Assembly: GCA_016930085.1 (NCBI GenBank)
Contig: JAFGHO010000008.1
Coordinates: 96,146-160,145, forward strand
Reading direction: 5' to 3'
DNA from: Spirochaetales bacterium
GTDB taxonomy: Bacteria; Spirochaetota; Spirochaetia; SZUA-6; JAFGRV01
Length of the DNA: 64,000 nt
Shown: piece after piece, positions 25,837-34,863 of the stretch
Layout of the letters: every line of letters begins with the position of its first letter
Position numbering within the stretch: position 1 is the first letter of the stretch
Position numbers and translations under genes: made by a program
Notes under the pieces: model-generated
What the model was told of the DNA's origin: nothing
The model's input: only the letters and a program-made list of their open reading frames with translations
The model's database searches: none

Positions 25837-26183
25837 TGGAGGTGGCGGGAGTCGAACCCGCGTCCTGAAGTGAAACACAAAAACGTCTACAGGTGTAGCT
25901 TCTTGTTATTGTTTTCGTCCGGAACAAAGGGAAGAAGCACCCCGCATTCCGGCTTATTCCGCGTTAATGTCCCCGATAGCGTGCGGACCCGCTATCGGGT
26001 AAGTCCCGGTTTGTGACAGGCTTTACCGGGGCTCGGAACAGCGTCCCGGGAGCCCGTGACCGCTTATTAAGCAGCCATTAATTGTGCATCGTTGGCACTT
26101 ATCAATGGTGCCGGGTTAAGGAGTCCGGCGCTCCACCTGCTGTCTTTGCGTTAAACAGCCCCAGTCGAATCCGTTACACCCCC
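25837..26183 (-). ncRNA. ssrA: tmRNA
   Basis: A 347-nt transfer-messenger RNA that rescues stalled ribosomes with SmpB. The 5' end GGGGGUG pairs with CACCUCC at the 3' end (one G-U pair) to form the acceptor stem; the T-arm GCGGGTTCGACTCCCGC is intact; the 3' CCA is not encoded and must be added. The tag frame at 26096-26064 reads ANDAQLMAA followed by two TAA stops, ending in the usual hydrophobic-Ala-Ala degron. The first base lies one nucleotide past the smpB stop codon. Confidence 0.95.
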
Positions 26184-26184
26184 T

Positions 26185-26646
26185 CTATATTTTATATTCA
26201 CGTTCGACGATACGCTTTAAGTCCCGTTTCTTGATATCCTCCCGTTTGTCGTAGGTCTTTTTCCCTTTGCATATCCCTATTTCCACTTTCAGGAGTCCTT
26301 TTACAAGATAAAACCGCAAGGGGATGAGCGTCAAGCCCTTTTCCATGATTTTCCGCTTCAGCCGTTTGATTTCCTGTTTATGGGCGAGGAGTTTTCGTAT
26401 TCTGTCGGGATCGTGATTATGTATGTTACCGAAATCGTACGGTGAAATATGGAGTCCCACAAGCCAGAGTTCGTCGTTTTCCACCTTCGCGTATGAATCG
26501 GTATAGGACAATTTTCCCGCCTTGACGGATTTGACTTCCGTTCCCTTGAGTTCGATGCCGCATTCGAGGGAGTCTTCTACTGTGTAGTTGAACCGGGCCT
26601 TGCGGTTGACCGCGACATTTTTATATTGCCCCGATTTTTCAGGCAT
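26185..26646 (-). CDS. smpB: SsrA-binding protein SmpB
   Basis: A 153-residue SmpB, which binds tmRNA and delivers it to stalled ribosomes. It has NRKARFNYTVEDSLECGIELKGTEVKS, the LHISPYDFGNIHNHDP region, LLAHKQEIKRL and the basic tail GKKTYDKREDIKKRD that enters the decoding centre. The ATG lies 3 nt after the stop of the upstream PEGA/FGE-like gene, with GGAGCGG as ribosome-binding site, so the two are cotranscribed. ssrA begins directly after its stop. Confidence 0.96.
   Translation of the reverse strand: MPEKSGQYKNVAVNRKARFNYTVEDSLECGIELKGTEVKSVKAGKLSYTDSYAKVENDELWLVGLHISPYDFGNIHNHDPDRIRKLLAHKQEIKRLKRKIMEKGLTLIPLRFYLVKGLLKVEIGICKGKKTYDKREDIKKRDLKRIVEREYKI
26191..26196 (-). promoter_or_regulatory. 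Probable ssrA -10 element inside smpB
   Basis: TATAAA is formed by the last sense codons of smpB (Tyr-Lys-Ile) and ends 7 nt before the mature tmRNA 5' G. No good -35 is visible, so ssrA may also be processed from an smpB transcript. Confidence 0.45.
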
Positions 26647-26649
26647 ACA

Positions 26650-28308
26650 TTACCGCTCCGATATCACGACACGAAAACCGCAAAATTCGGTACACCATGA
26701 CGGCGGCTGGGCTCCCCGTGTAAAGGAAAAGATATTTTCTTTGCGCGTGTTCGCCCACGATCCCCCGCGAACGACCTTTTCAACTCCCTGAAGTGTATCG
26801 GAAGGTTGGGCACCGACGGTTTCGTCCCTTTCTGTAAAAAAATATCCCGCGGGGAAAAACCAGTCGCCGCACCATTCCCACACATTGCCAAAGAGATCAC
26901 GCAACCCCAATGAGTCCCTGCGTCCGGCAGAATGCGGCCCGGTCGCCGTAATATTCTCTTCAAAATAATCCCTCGCCGTCCCGGTGAGCTCCGATTTTTT
27001 CGCGCACCATTCCCATTCGGTTTCAAGGGGAAGCCGTGCCCTGAGCGATCCCCCGATTTTATCTGAAAGCCAATCGCAGTAAGCCGCCGCCGCATACCAG
27101 GACACGTGTGTCACCGGGATATCCTCAAGGCGGCCGGAAGGAGAACCACCCTGCCAGTGTTCGAGATAGTGCTCCGTCGCCTTTTCTTCACGGACAAGGA
27201 TATCCCTGTTCGACGGGGCCCATTCGGGCCTTTCATCGATAAATCGCTTGAACTGGGCATTGGTGATTTCGGCTTCGGAGATGTAAAAAGGATTCGCGTG
27301 TGCCTCATGGGGAATGTCACCCGCATCCGTTTCGAATCCGGATGCCAACCGTTCGGTATTGCCCGCAAGATAATCCCCGCCGGAAAAAGCGATAAACCCG
27401 ATTCCGCCGGCGGATATTGCAGCGCGCCCGGGCGAGCTTCCCCGAGATTCTTTGAAAGCGTTCAGTCTGCCTGCAAGCGAGGCGACATTCGATGTAAACC
27501 ATGTCGAACCGGTCAATTGATCGAAAAGCGAGGTATATGCGGAGTCGGGATGAGGTTTGAATTTTCGCTTTGACAGGCAGCGGGAAAGCCAGCACGGGAA
27601 ATATTCATGCGCTTCTTTACGTTGTATGATTTTACGAATCAATGTAATAAAGGAATACTGATTCATGGGCTTGCCGCCCGTCTCGATCATCGCCGCTCCG
27701 GCCAGCGCCTGGTGCAGTTCGGATTCCGAATCGACAAACAGCAAAGCGTTAAAAAGCATCGCTTCAAGGTCGTTTGTTACCTCATTATCACCGGTTTTGA
27801 CGGCCTCAGCGGCATCGGTAAGAATCGGTGGAAGCTGGTAATCGAGGGTAAACTCCCTGAGCATCCCGAACCCTGCAAAATCTATCGCGGCGGCGGCGGC
27901 GAGTCCAGCGCCGTCATCGACGGAAAGGCTGAATGACAAATCGGTTTTAAGCGGGAAAAAAAGCGTACCGAATACGCCGCCGTCGATGTTTTCCTTTACC
28001 GTTTGCGTCGAATAGAAGGGTTTGCGTATCTCGATCTCACGCGGGCCGCTCTTTACAAAAACGGTGATCGGTGTCGAACCGATATATTTTCCGTCGACCG
28101 ACACTATCGCCTTTGAAGGAACGGAAGAAAAGGTGACAAGCGATCCGTGTGATACAAGACCGGGAAGAATGAGGATCACGAAAATCAGAAGAATGAGAAT
28201 GCCGGCATAGACGACCGGAAGATAGGTCTCCGGCCGGATGCCGAATATCGGTTTGAGTGTCACCGTCACATCGGAAAAATCAGGTAATGGTTCTTTTTCT
28301 TTTGCCAT
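26650..28308 (-). CDS. Membrane protein with PEGA and formylglycine-enzyme-like domains
   Basis: A 552-residue protein: a short cytoplasmic N-terminus, one membrane helix (about 33-52), a PEGA-type domain (about 58-110, with SVDGKYIGSTPITVFVKSG), a helical middle region, and a C-terminal FGE-sulfatase/SUMF1-type domain (about 330-552) with THVSWYAAAAYCDWLS, RLPLETEWEWCAK, LFGNVWEWCGDW and VVRGGSW. Family members range from formylglycine makers to structural C-type-lectin folds; catalysis cannot be claimed. Likely exposed outside the inner membrane. It has a perfect consensus promoter and probably a leaderless mRNA. Confidence 0.85.
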   Translation of the reverse strand: MAKEKEPLPDFSDVTVTLKPIFGIRPETYLPVVYAGILILLIFVILILPGLVSHGSLVTFSSVPSKAIVSVDGKYIGSTPITVFVKSGPREIEIRKPFYSTQTVKENIDGGVFGTLFFPLKTDLSFSLSVDDGAGLAAAAAIDFAGFGMLREFTLDYQLPPILTDAAEAVKTGDNEVTNDLEAMLFNALLFVDSESELHQALAGAAMIETGGKPMNQYSFITLIRKIIQRKEAHEYFPCWLSRCLSKRKFKPHPDSAYTSLFDQLTGSTWFTSNVASLAGRLNAFKESRGSSPGRAAISAGGIGFIAFSGGDYLAGNTERLASGFETDAGDIPHEAHANPFYISEAEITNAQFKRFIDERPEWAPSNRDILVREEKATEHYLEHWQGGSPSGRLEDIPVTHVSWYAAAAYCDWLSDKIGGSLRARLPLETEWEWCAKKSELTGTARDYFEENITATGPHSAGRRDSLGLRDLFGNVWEWCGDWFFPAGYFFTERDETVGAQPSDTLQGVEKVVRGGSWANTRKENIFSFTRGAQPPSWCTEFCGFRVVISER

Positions 28309-28313
28309 GACGT

Positions 28314-28342
28314 ATTATAGAGACGAATATACTGCTTGTCAA
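28314..28342 (-). promoter_or_regulatory. Perfect consensus promoter of the PEGA/FGE-smpB unit
   Basis: Minus strand: TTGACA (28337-28342), 17-bp spacer, TATAAT (28314-28319). ATG 28308 follows after only 5 nt, so transcription should start on or beside the start codon. Confidence 0.85.
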
Positions 28343-28431
28343 TGATTCCGCAAACATGTTAGACTCAAAAAGAGGCGTGAATGAGTGAATCCCGTATTTT
28401 AATTATTTCCTTGAAAAAACAGGAGTAGCAC

Positions 28432-29451
28432 ATGGACAACTTCCTTTCGGTACTCCGGAAGAAAACGGAAGCGTTTCTTACCTGGAGAAAAAGAAGAAAA
28501 CTCATAAAAAGGGAGAAATTACGGAGAAAGAACGTTGTCGCGGACTGGGTCGAGGCATTTCTCTCCGCCGTGGTGATTGTTTTTTTTATCAATCAGTACA
28601 TTCTCCAGGCATATCAGATACCGACCGGTTCCATGATCGCGACGTTGATGGAAGGGGACCGGATCTTCGTCGACAAGCTTTCATACGGCCCGGAGCTTCT
28701 CCCCGGTCTTTTCAAACTTCCCGGCCTGAAAAAAATCGAACGGGCCGAAATCGCCATATTCGAAAGTCCTGAATACGAATCGAAAGGGACACTCACCGAC
28801 ATTATCACCCGAATCGTTTACATGATGACCTTTTCCCTTGTCGATCTCGACAGGGATGAATACGGCAATCCCGCAAAACACTTTCTTATCAAACGTGTCA
28901 TGGGGGTTCCGGGCGATTTGCTCCGTATGCGAAAGGGACTTCTCCAGATCCGGCCGGAAGGAGAACAGGAGTGGTACAAAGAGGATGCGCTTAAAGAAAA
29001 GATGAAGTTGAACTATAACCTCAACAAGCGATTCTATTCGGAAAGGGATTACTCGCTTTTTGAACTTGCCGCGCCATTGACGGTCTTTCACGAGGAATCG
29101 ATTCCGTATTCGCAGGAAACGAAAGAAAAAGTCGACGATTTGATTTTTCTTGGCACGAACAACGAAGGAAAGAATGTCTGGGGTCCCAGTAAAAATCTTG
29201 ATTTCACCTATGTCGATATGGTACGGTTCAGAACAAAGAGTGAAATTCGTCCGTATGATACGGTGAATAAACGTGAATGGAGAAAAAATCATATCGGCCG
29301 TTTTATTCCTCCCGGCTCGATCTTTCCCATGGGAGACAATCGGGACGATTCGCGTGATGCCCGTTTTTTTGGTCCGGTCATGAAAAAAAAGGTGCTGGGA
29401 AAATCCCTTTTCAGGTTCTGGCCCCTGAACCGGTTTGGCGGTATCAGGTAA
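28432..29451 (+). CDS. lepB: Signal peptidase I, first copy
   Basis: A 339-residue type I signal peptidase: basic N-terminus, one membrane helix (about 42-60), catalytic Ser67 (IPTGSMIATL), Lys154 (FLIKRVMGVPGD) and the box GDNRDDSRDARFFGPV. About 120 residues are inserted between Lys154 and that box. AGGAG precedes ATG 28432. It overlaps the second signal peptidase gene by one base (TAATG), so the two are coupled. Confidence 0.93.
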   Translation: MDNFLSVLRKKTEAFLTWRKRRKLIKREKLRRKNVVADWVEAFLSAVVIVFFINQYILQAYQIPTGSMIATLMEGDRIFVDKLSYGPELLPGLFKLPGLKKIERAEIAIFESPEYESKGTLTDIITRIVYMMTFSLVDLDRDEYGNPAKHFLIKRVMGVPGDLLRMRKGLLQIRPEGEQEWYKEDALKEKMKLNYNLNKRFYSERDYSLFELAAPLTVFHEESIPYSQETKEKVDDLIFLGTNNEGKNVWGPSKNLDFTYVDMVRFRTKSEIRPYDTVNKREWRKNHIGRFIPPGSIFPMGDNRDDSRDARFFGPVMKKKVLGKSLFRFWPLNRFGGIR

Positions 29452-30203
29452 TGAGACATATTCACGGCGTCGAAGTCTACTGGCGAAGAAAAAAGAAGAA
29501 TACCGTTGTTTCGGGGATAATCAAGGTCGTTCTTCTTTTTATCGTTTTTTATCTTTTTATCACACACTTTTTCATCTCTTCCTGTATCGTCGAATCCTCT
29601 TCAATGCATCCCGCATTACAAAAAGGAGACAGAATTTTCTCGAGCCCGATCCTCTATGGTCCTGCGATCCCCTTCATACCGCAGCGGATCGCGGGCATTC
29701 AAAAACCGCATCGTGGTGATGTTGTGGTGATAATCCCCCCTTATTACACAAACGATAATATCTTCCTCCAATGCATTGCGCCGTTCATCCGTTTTTTTAC
29801 CTTTCAGCGGGCGAGTATCGTCAATACGCCTGGCGGCAGGCGTATAAGCCGTCATACGGTAAAACGGATCATCGGTCTTCCCGGTGATGTGGTGATGATG
29901 CGGCAGTTCAAGGCGTATATCAAACCGGCCGGCTCATCCGACTTTACACCAGAAACGTCACTCATCAAAAAGAATTATGCCGTTACTATCGATAAGGATT
30001 ATTTTGTCGAGGGATGGAACGACTCGCTTCCTTTTTCCGGAGACACGGAACCCATGTTTCTCGGAGAGGACCAATACTTTGTTCTCGGTGACAATAGAAC
30101 CTCATCCAGCGATTCACGCTCATGGGGTCCCATTTCCTTTTTCGATATTTCTGCAAAAACAATCCTCCGCTACTGGCCTCTGAACAAATTTGGACCTCCG
30201 TAA
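29451..30203 (+). CDS. Signal peptidase I, second copy
   Basis: A 250-residue type I signal peptidase: membrane helix about 22-42, Ser51 (ESSSMHPAL), Lys138 (TVKRIIGLPGD), and GDNRTSSSDSRSWGPI. Shorter than and clearly different from the first copy, so the pair is old rather than a recent duplication. Two enzymes may divide the cell's many secreted substrates. Confidence 0.92.
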   Translation: MRHIHGVEVYWRRKKKNTVVSGIIKVVLLFIVFYLFITHFFISSCIVESSSMHPALQKGDRIFSSPILYGPAIPFIPQRIAGIQKPHRGDVVVIIPPYYTNDNIFLQCIAPFIRFFTFQRASIVNTPGGRRISRHTVKRIIGLPGDVVMMRQFKAYIKPAGSSDFTPETSLIKKNYAVTIDKDYFVEGWNDSLPFSGDTEPMFLGEDQYFVLGDNRTSSSDSRSWGPISFFDISAKTILRYWPLNKFGPP

Positions 30204-31404
30204 CATATCGATCGCCAAATCACCCGCATTGATTTCTCTTTACGTCCATATCCCCTTTTGCAGGAAAAAATGCCGGTACTGTCATTTTTATTCCGTCTCC
30301 GATAATGATCCCGTATTGCAGCGAAGGGTGATCGACGGGATAATCGACGAACTAAAGTTTTTTCTCGACCGGCTGTCCGGTGTCCGTTTCAAAACCGTCT
30401 ATATCGGTGGCGGCACTCCCTCCATGCTCGAACGCCCGGTACTCGAACAGCTTCTCTCATCGATACGCGGTGCGGCTTTAGATTTACCTGAAGAATGGAC
30501 AATAGAGGCGAATCCGGACAGCATCGATACGGCGTTTCTCCGTCTCTGTCATGAGTATGGCGTTTCCAGAATCAGTGTGGGGGTACAGACCTTCTCCGAT
30601 CCGCTGCTTCGAATCCTCGGAAGAGTATGTGAAAACAAGGATATCGTAAAAGCGGCGGAACTGCTTCGCACCGGTTGGAACCATTTGGTCAATATCGATC
30701 TTCTATGCGGGATCCCGGGCCAGACGAGACGGTTATTGAAAGAAGATATCGAAATGTGTGTGAATCTTTTTTCACCACACCACATCTCGTTCTATTCACT
30801 GACGGTCGAGGAGCAGACAATACTGAAGCGGCTTGTTGATGAAAACAAAATCAGACTGCCTGAAATAAAAACACAGGACGGATTATGGTTTTACGGGTAC
30901 CGCCTTCTCGAAGACAGAGGTTTGAGCAATTATGAAATATCCAATTTTTCCCTCCCCGGACGTGAATGCCGTCATAACATGGGCTACTGGCTGCTCGAAC
31001 CGTATATCGGTATCGGACCTTCGGCGGTATCCACCCTTTATGACCCGAAAGGCGGAGTGCTGCGTATCAGTCACGCGCACGACATAGCATTGTTCCTCCC
31101 GGGTAAAGCGTCGGACTGGGGTATGGCGCACGAAAAGATATCCGCAAACGATCACCTTTTCGAACGCTGCCTGATGGGATTCAGGTTGAAAGACGGATTC
31201 CCCGAGGACGGTATCCTTTGCAGATATAAAAAATCCCTTCCCGATCTCGTGCCGGAATTGTGGTATCGATGGAAAGCCCGCCGGTATGTCAAGGAGATAA
31301 CGGGAAGATACGCTCTCACGAACAGGGGACGGTTCATTCTCGATTCCCTCCTCCTCGAACTCGCCGACGCACTCGACGATACCGCGTCGAACATCTTACA
31401 CTGA
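30190..31404 (+). CDS. hemW: HemW-type radical SAM protein
   Basis: A 404-residue radical SAM protein with the cluster motif C24-x3-C28-x2-C31 followed by HF, the HemW pattern rather than the CxC of HemN; also VYIGGGTPSML and the ANPDSID segment. HemW is thought to be a haem chaperone, not coproporphyrinogen oxidase. The start is uncertain: TTG 30190 overlaps the signal-peptidase gene by 14 bp; TTG 30229, nearer the conserved LYVHIPFC, is also possible. No ribosome-binding site is seen for either, consistent with coupling to the upstream gene. Confidence 0.88.
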   Translation: MDLRNISIAKSPALISLYVHIPFCRKKCRYCHFYSVSDNDPVLQRRVIDGIIDELKFFLDRLSGVRFKTVYIGGGTPSMLERPVLEQLLSSIRGAALDLPEEWTIEANPDSIDTAFLRLCHEYGVSRISVGVQTFSDPLLRILGRVCENKDIVKAAELLRTGWNHLVNIDLLCGIPGQTRRLLKEDIEMCVNLFSPHHISFYSLTVEEQTILKRLVDENKIRLPEIKTQDGLWFYGYRLLEDRGLSNYEISNFSLPGRECRHNMGYWLLEPYIGIGPSAVSTLYDPKGGVLRISHAHDIALFLPGKASDWGMAHEKISANDHLFERCLMGFRLKDGFPEDGILCRYKKSLPDLVPELWYRWKARRYVKEITGRYALTNRGRFILDSLLLELADALDDTASNILH

Positions 31405-32964
31405 AAGGCTTTCCCTCATCGAATCGGCGTTTTCACCGAACAAAACCGCCATTTTTTTATTGGCTGCGATGATGGTCATTAATAGGACAACGGAGAGTAT
31501 TGAATAGACGAGACAGCCGGTTTTAAAATCACCGTCCAGGATCGTATTAATCTGAAACGGAACGGCCCAGCACAGAACGGCAAGTAATGCCGCGCCAGCC
31601 CCCCCGCTTCCTTCATGGCTGAAATTCGCATAATGCCTCGCCTTTGGCAGCATGATCGATATCATATTCCCCGCAAGACAATAAAAAAGCATGATGCAGA
31701 CGGTGATCGCCGTATAATAGAGGGTGAGGATAACGTTTCCTGATTTGAAAAGGTGGAGGATTAAAAGAACAAAAAGCGGTACGCCGCATATGATAAAGGC
31801 CGCCCTGTTTTTGGCTGAGATCACTTCCCCCGGTGTGACGGGAAAAAGAAGGTAACGGCCGAAAGCCGTCCGGTCGTTACCGAACGAATTTAAAAAGAAA
31901 GGGGACGTGATGATCGTAAACAGGGCGACAACGAGGATAAACAATTCATGATTGACGCGGGGCGTTACCGAAAGATAGAGAGCCGTTACCGCGGCAATGA
32001 AAAATCCCGTTCTGAAATCGATCGTGTGAACAAATGAAATGAGTTCCTTTCGCAATAATGTCATGCGGGAGCGGATGAGCGTCTTTCTTAGCCCCGAGAA
32101 TACGGGGATTGCTGTTTTTTTATGAGGTTCTCTTTCAGGGTGAGGGGTGATGCGTGCCGAAAGCAGAAAGGTGAGAGAGAGAACGATAACCGCAAGTGTG
32201 AGGGGAATAAGGTATGAGAGAAGGGAGTCAGGAAACGTGACGTTGGTTTCGGGGGAAAGGAGGGCGTGTAAAAACGAAAGAGATGAAACAAACGAGGAAT
32301 TTCCCTGAGGAGAAAAAAGTGTATACGCCTTTCCGAAAACGAGGACCACGACGTGTTCCCCGCCCCAGAAAAAAGTGAAATTGGCAAAAAGGATGAGACA
32401 GAGGACGGCTTTGAAAAGCAGCGGGAATATACCGGCACTCCCCGATTTTTGTGAAATGAGAATGAACAGGAACGAAAGAAAAACGGATACGGAAGCGAAA
32501 AAGAAGACCCCGCATATGCCGCATGTCACGGGGAACACGGGGTTTGCGAGAAGCGCCATCGGTATCAACCCGGTGATGGAGACGATGCCCAAAAACAGGT
32601 ATACCGGCTGAAAAACAATCCCGTAGAAACAGGAGACAAACACTTCCTTTTGTGAAAGAGGAAAGAGAAAGCACTGCGGTGCCAGAAAAGCCTTTTTTCC
32701 CATCGATCCCGTTACGACGGGAGGAATGAATACCCAGAAAAGAAGGAGGTGGAAAAAGTTGAAAATGACAAAAGAGAGACCGATATCGGTTTTTCCCTCG
32801 AGGAGAACGGTAAAGGCGAACCAGGTATTTGCGCAAAAACGGACGGTGATAACAAACAGCAGCCACGCGACGAAATATTGTTCGGCCTTTCCCGCGGTAT
32901 CGGTTTTATAGAGACGCGAGAAGACGATACGCTGGAAACGGGAAAGGACACTCAGATCAGCCAT
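31396..32964 (-). CDS. ABC transporter permease
   Basis: A 522-residue protein with about 12 hydrophobic helices spread over its whole length and no soluble domain. It overlaps the ABC ATPase gene by 13 bp, so it is the membrane partner; the pattern suits an ABC-2-type exporter. Substrate unknown. Its stop is convergent with hemW, overlapping by 9 bp. Confidence 0.82.
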   Translation of the reverse strand: MADLSVLSRFQRIVFSRLYKTDTAGKAEQYFVAWLLFVITVRFCANTWFAFTVLLEGKTDIGLSFVIFNFFHLLLFWVFIPPVVTGSMGKKAFLAPQCFLFPLSQKEVFVSCFYGIVFQPVYLFLGIVSITGLIPMALLANPVFPVTCGICGVFFFASVSVFLSFLFILISQKSGSAGIFPLLFKAVLCLILFANFTFFWGGEHVVVLVFGKAYTLFSPQGNSSFVSSLSFLHALLSPETNVTFPDSLLSYLIPLTLAVIVLSLTFLLSARITPHPEREPHKKTAIPVFSGLRKTLIRSRMTLLRKELISFVHTIDFRTGFFIAAVTALYLSVTPRVNHELFILVVALFTIITSPFFLNSFGNDRTAFGRYLLFPVTPGEVISAKNRAAFIICGVPLFVLLILHLFKSGNVILTLYYTAITVCIMLFYCLAGNMISIMLPKARHYANFSHEGSGGAGAALLAVLCWAVPFQINTILDGDFKTGCLVYSILSVVLLMTIIAANKKMAVLFGENADSMRESLSV

Positions 32965-33698
32965 GAGACACCGGACAGGTCGGTCGGGGGATTCCCGATA
33001 GTGTTGAAAAAAAGCGATTCCAGGTTTTCCGGGCCTTCTTTTAGTGCAACGGCCCGTATATCTGCGGCAATAGCCCCGCGGTCGATGATGATGATCCTGT
33101 CGGACAGCGTCTCGACAATGGGAAGCGTATGTGATGAAAAGAAAATGATCGTCCCCTTTTCTGCAAGGGTTTCGAAAAGAAGCCTGATATTATGGCTCGA
33201 TACAGGGTCGATACCGTTAAAGAGTTCATCGCATATAAGGACGCGCGGCTTGTGAATAAGGGCCATGGCAAGGGCGCATTTTTTTTTCATGCCGCGGGAA
33301 GCCTTCCCGGACACTGTTTCCCTGTAACCGGATAAACCGAGATATTCGAAAAGACTCCCGCAGCGTTGTTCCGTTTCCCGTTCTGAAATCGAATGGAGTC
33401 TTCCCGCGAGCATGAGGTGTTCGCCGAGGGTCAAGGCATGGAAGAGGAGGGGATTTTCGGGAACGACGCCGCAGTGCCGTTTCCACCACGTCATATCTTC
33501 GTGTATCGGCCGCCCGTGACAGGTAATGCGGCCCGATGTCGGACGGAGCATACCCGCCATCATATTGATCGTCGTCGTTTTTCCCGCCCCGTTCGGTCCG
33601 AGGAACCCGGTGATCTCACCAGGTTCAAGAATGAATGAGAGACCGTCGACCGCGTTACGGGAGCCGTAGCTTTTTACCAGAGATTCAAGACCAACCAT
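32952..33698 (-). CDS. ABC transporter ATP-binding protein
   Basis: A 248-residue ATPase: Walker A GPNGAGKT (34-41), Q-loop region WWKRHCGVVPENPL (Gln replaced), Walker B RVLICDELFNGIDP and the switch His in SSHTL. The signature is unusual, VSGKASRGMKKKCALA, with Arg-Gly in place of Gly-Gln, seen in some export systems. Pairs with the permease at 31396-32964. Confidence 0.92.
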   Translation of the reverse strand: MVGLESLVKSYGSRNAVDGLSFILEPGEITGFLGPNGAGKTTTINMMAGMLRPTSGRITCHGRPIHEDMTWWKRHCGVVPENPLLFHALTLGEHLMLAGRLHSISERETEQRCGSLFEYLGLSGYRETVSGKASRGMKKKCALAMALIHKPRVLICDELFNGIDPVSSHNIRLLFETLAEKGTIIFFSSHTLPIVETLSDRIIIIDRGAIAADIRAVALKEGPENLESLFFNTIGNPPTDLSGVSWLI

Positions 33699-33844
33699 TA
33701 TGTTTCCATTGTGATAAAAGTATAATCGTAAAACAAGAACAAAGAGGATATCGTTACAAAAAAAAGGCGCCTTTGGAAACCGTTTTGCAGGTGTAAAGTA
33801 GCGCCCATCATCTTATCATATAATATGTCACGATTATCGGAAGG

Positions 33845-34657
33845 TTATTCCAGCAGCATCCCGTAATCACCCCAGGAAATCATCACATGGCCGTCGCCAG
33901 AGTTCGAGCCCTCTTCGTCATATTGATTTGTGGTAACGAATGATCCCTGGCCTCCGGTATATGATGAACCGCCGGTTCCAGGCATATTCTCTCCGCCGGC
34001 CGTCCCGCCGTACCAGCCGCCGCCTCCGCCGCCCGAATATCCTGACGGACCGGCTGCACTGCAACCTACTCCTAATAGACCGTATCCGCTGTCGGCCGCT
34101 CCGCCATTGCCGCCGATACCGCCCGGCATTTCGACCGCTCCGCCGCCCCCGCCTGCCACGATAACACGGTCATTCAGCGACTGCCCCCCGATTCTGATAT
34201 CGGTCGCTCCGCCCCCGCCGCCGGCATATATACCGGTGTCGCAGCTGAATCCTGCCCCCCCGCCGTTATAGACAACAGGGCCGCCGGTACCATCGTCAAA
34301 TGCCGGCTGGCCCTGACCCCCAACATAAATATAAACCCTTGCTCCCGGTGAAACGGCGACTTCGGCGAATGCGTATGCCCCGTAACCGCCAGGATATACA
34401 GGTGTCGAATACCCCTGCGCGCCCTGGCATTCGACTGAGATCGAGGTGATGCCGGCGGGAACGGTAAATGACTGAATCCCACCGGTATAATAAAAATGAA
34501 TATCACCCGGTTCCGCGGAAGGACCCGGTGTCGGGGCGGGTTTCGTCGAACTATCGTCGGTGAAATCCTCGAACATCGAAACAACCAGATTACAGTTGAC
34601 GAGTCCCAGGGTTGCCAAAAGAATAATCACCGTCAGCCATATGTGTCTCTTATTCAT
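33845..34657 (-). CDS. Glycine-rich lipoprotein
   Basis: A 270-residue protein with signal peptide and lipobox LVNC (Cys22), a Thr/Pro linker (about 38-50), then a glycine-rich domain resembling the glycine-rich domain of ALK/LTK-type receptors: VECQGAQG, GGQGQPAF, AGGGGGATDIR, VAGGGGGA, GGGGGGWYGGTAGG and the final DGHVMISW. The repeated Gly runs form a polyglycine-helix-type fold in known members. It is probably surface-exposed; the role is unknown. GGAAGGAAC precedes ATG 34657. Confidence 0.8.
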   Translation of the reverse strand: MNKRHIWLTVIILLATLGLVNCNLVVSMFEDFTDDSSTKPAPTPGPSAEPGDIHFYYTGGIQSFTVPAGITSISVECQGAQGYSTPVYPGGYGAYAFAEVAVSPGARVYIYVGGQGQPAFDDGTGGPVVYNGGGAGFSCDTGIYAGGGGGATDIRIGGQSLNDRVIVAGGGGGAVEMPGGIGGNGGAADSGYGLLGVGCSAAGPSGYSGGGGGGWYGGTAGGENMPGTGGSSYTGGQGSFVTTNQYDEEGSNSGDGHVMISWGDYGMLLE

Positions 34658-34863
34658 CGTTGTTCCTTCCGTTACCCTTTATTATCACCGTTCCATGTAT
34701 AATATACTAGCCTTTCGGGGCAAAGATCAAGCACATTTACGGGAAGCGGATACCGGCTTATGCGCCTGAATGACGCGGTATAAAGCAAACGTTCAGCCCA
34801 TGTCAAAAGATGCATTGACTAATTCCTTCAATCGGCATACACTCGGCTTCTCGAGGGAATAAA

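Noticed and set aside
25739-26016. Open frames on both strands over the ssrA region
   Set aside because: The DNA is fully explained by the tmRNA, its terminator and the repeated 3' end.
30190-31404. Coproporphyrinogen oxidase (HemN) function for the radical SAM protein
   Set aside because: The cluster motif is CxxxCxxC followed by HF, the HemW pattern; HemN has a further Cys there.
32088-32866. Extra minus-strand frames inside the permease gene
   Set aside because: They are out-of-frame shadows of the permease, with unlikely composition.
33755-33780. GGCGCC palindrome after a run of A near the ABC operon promoter region
   Set aside because: The stem is only six bases with no usable loop, so it is not a terminator.
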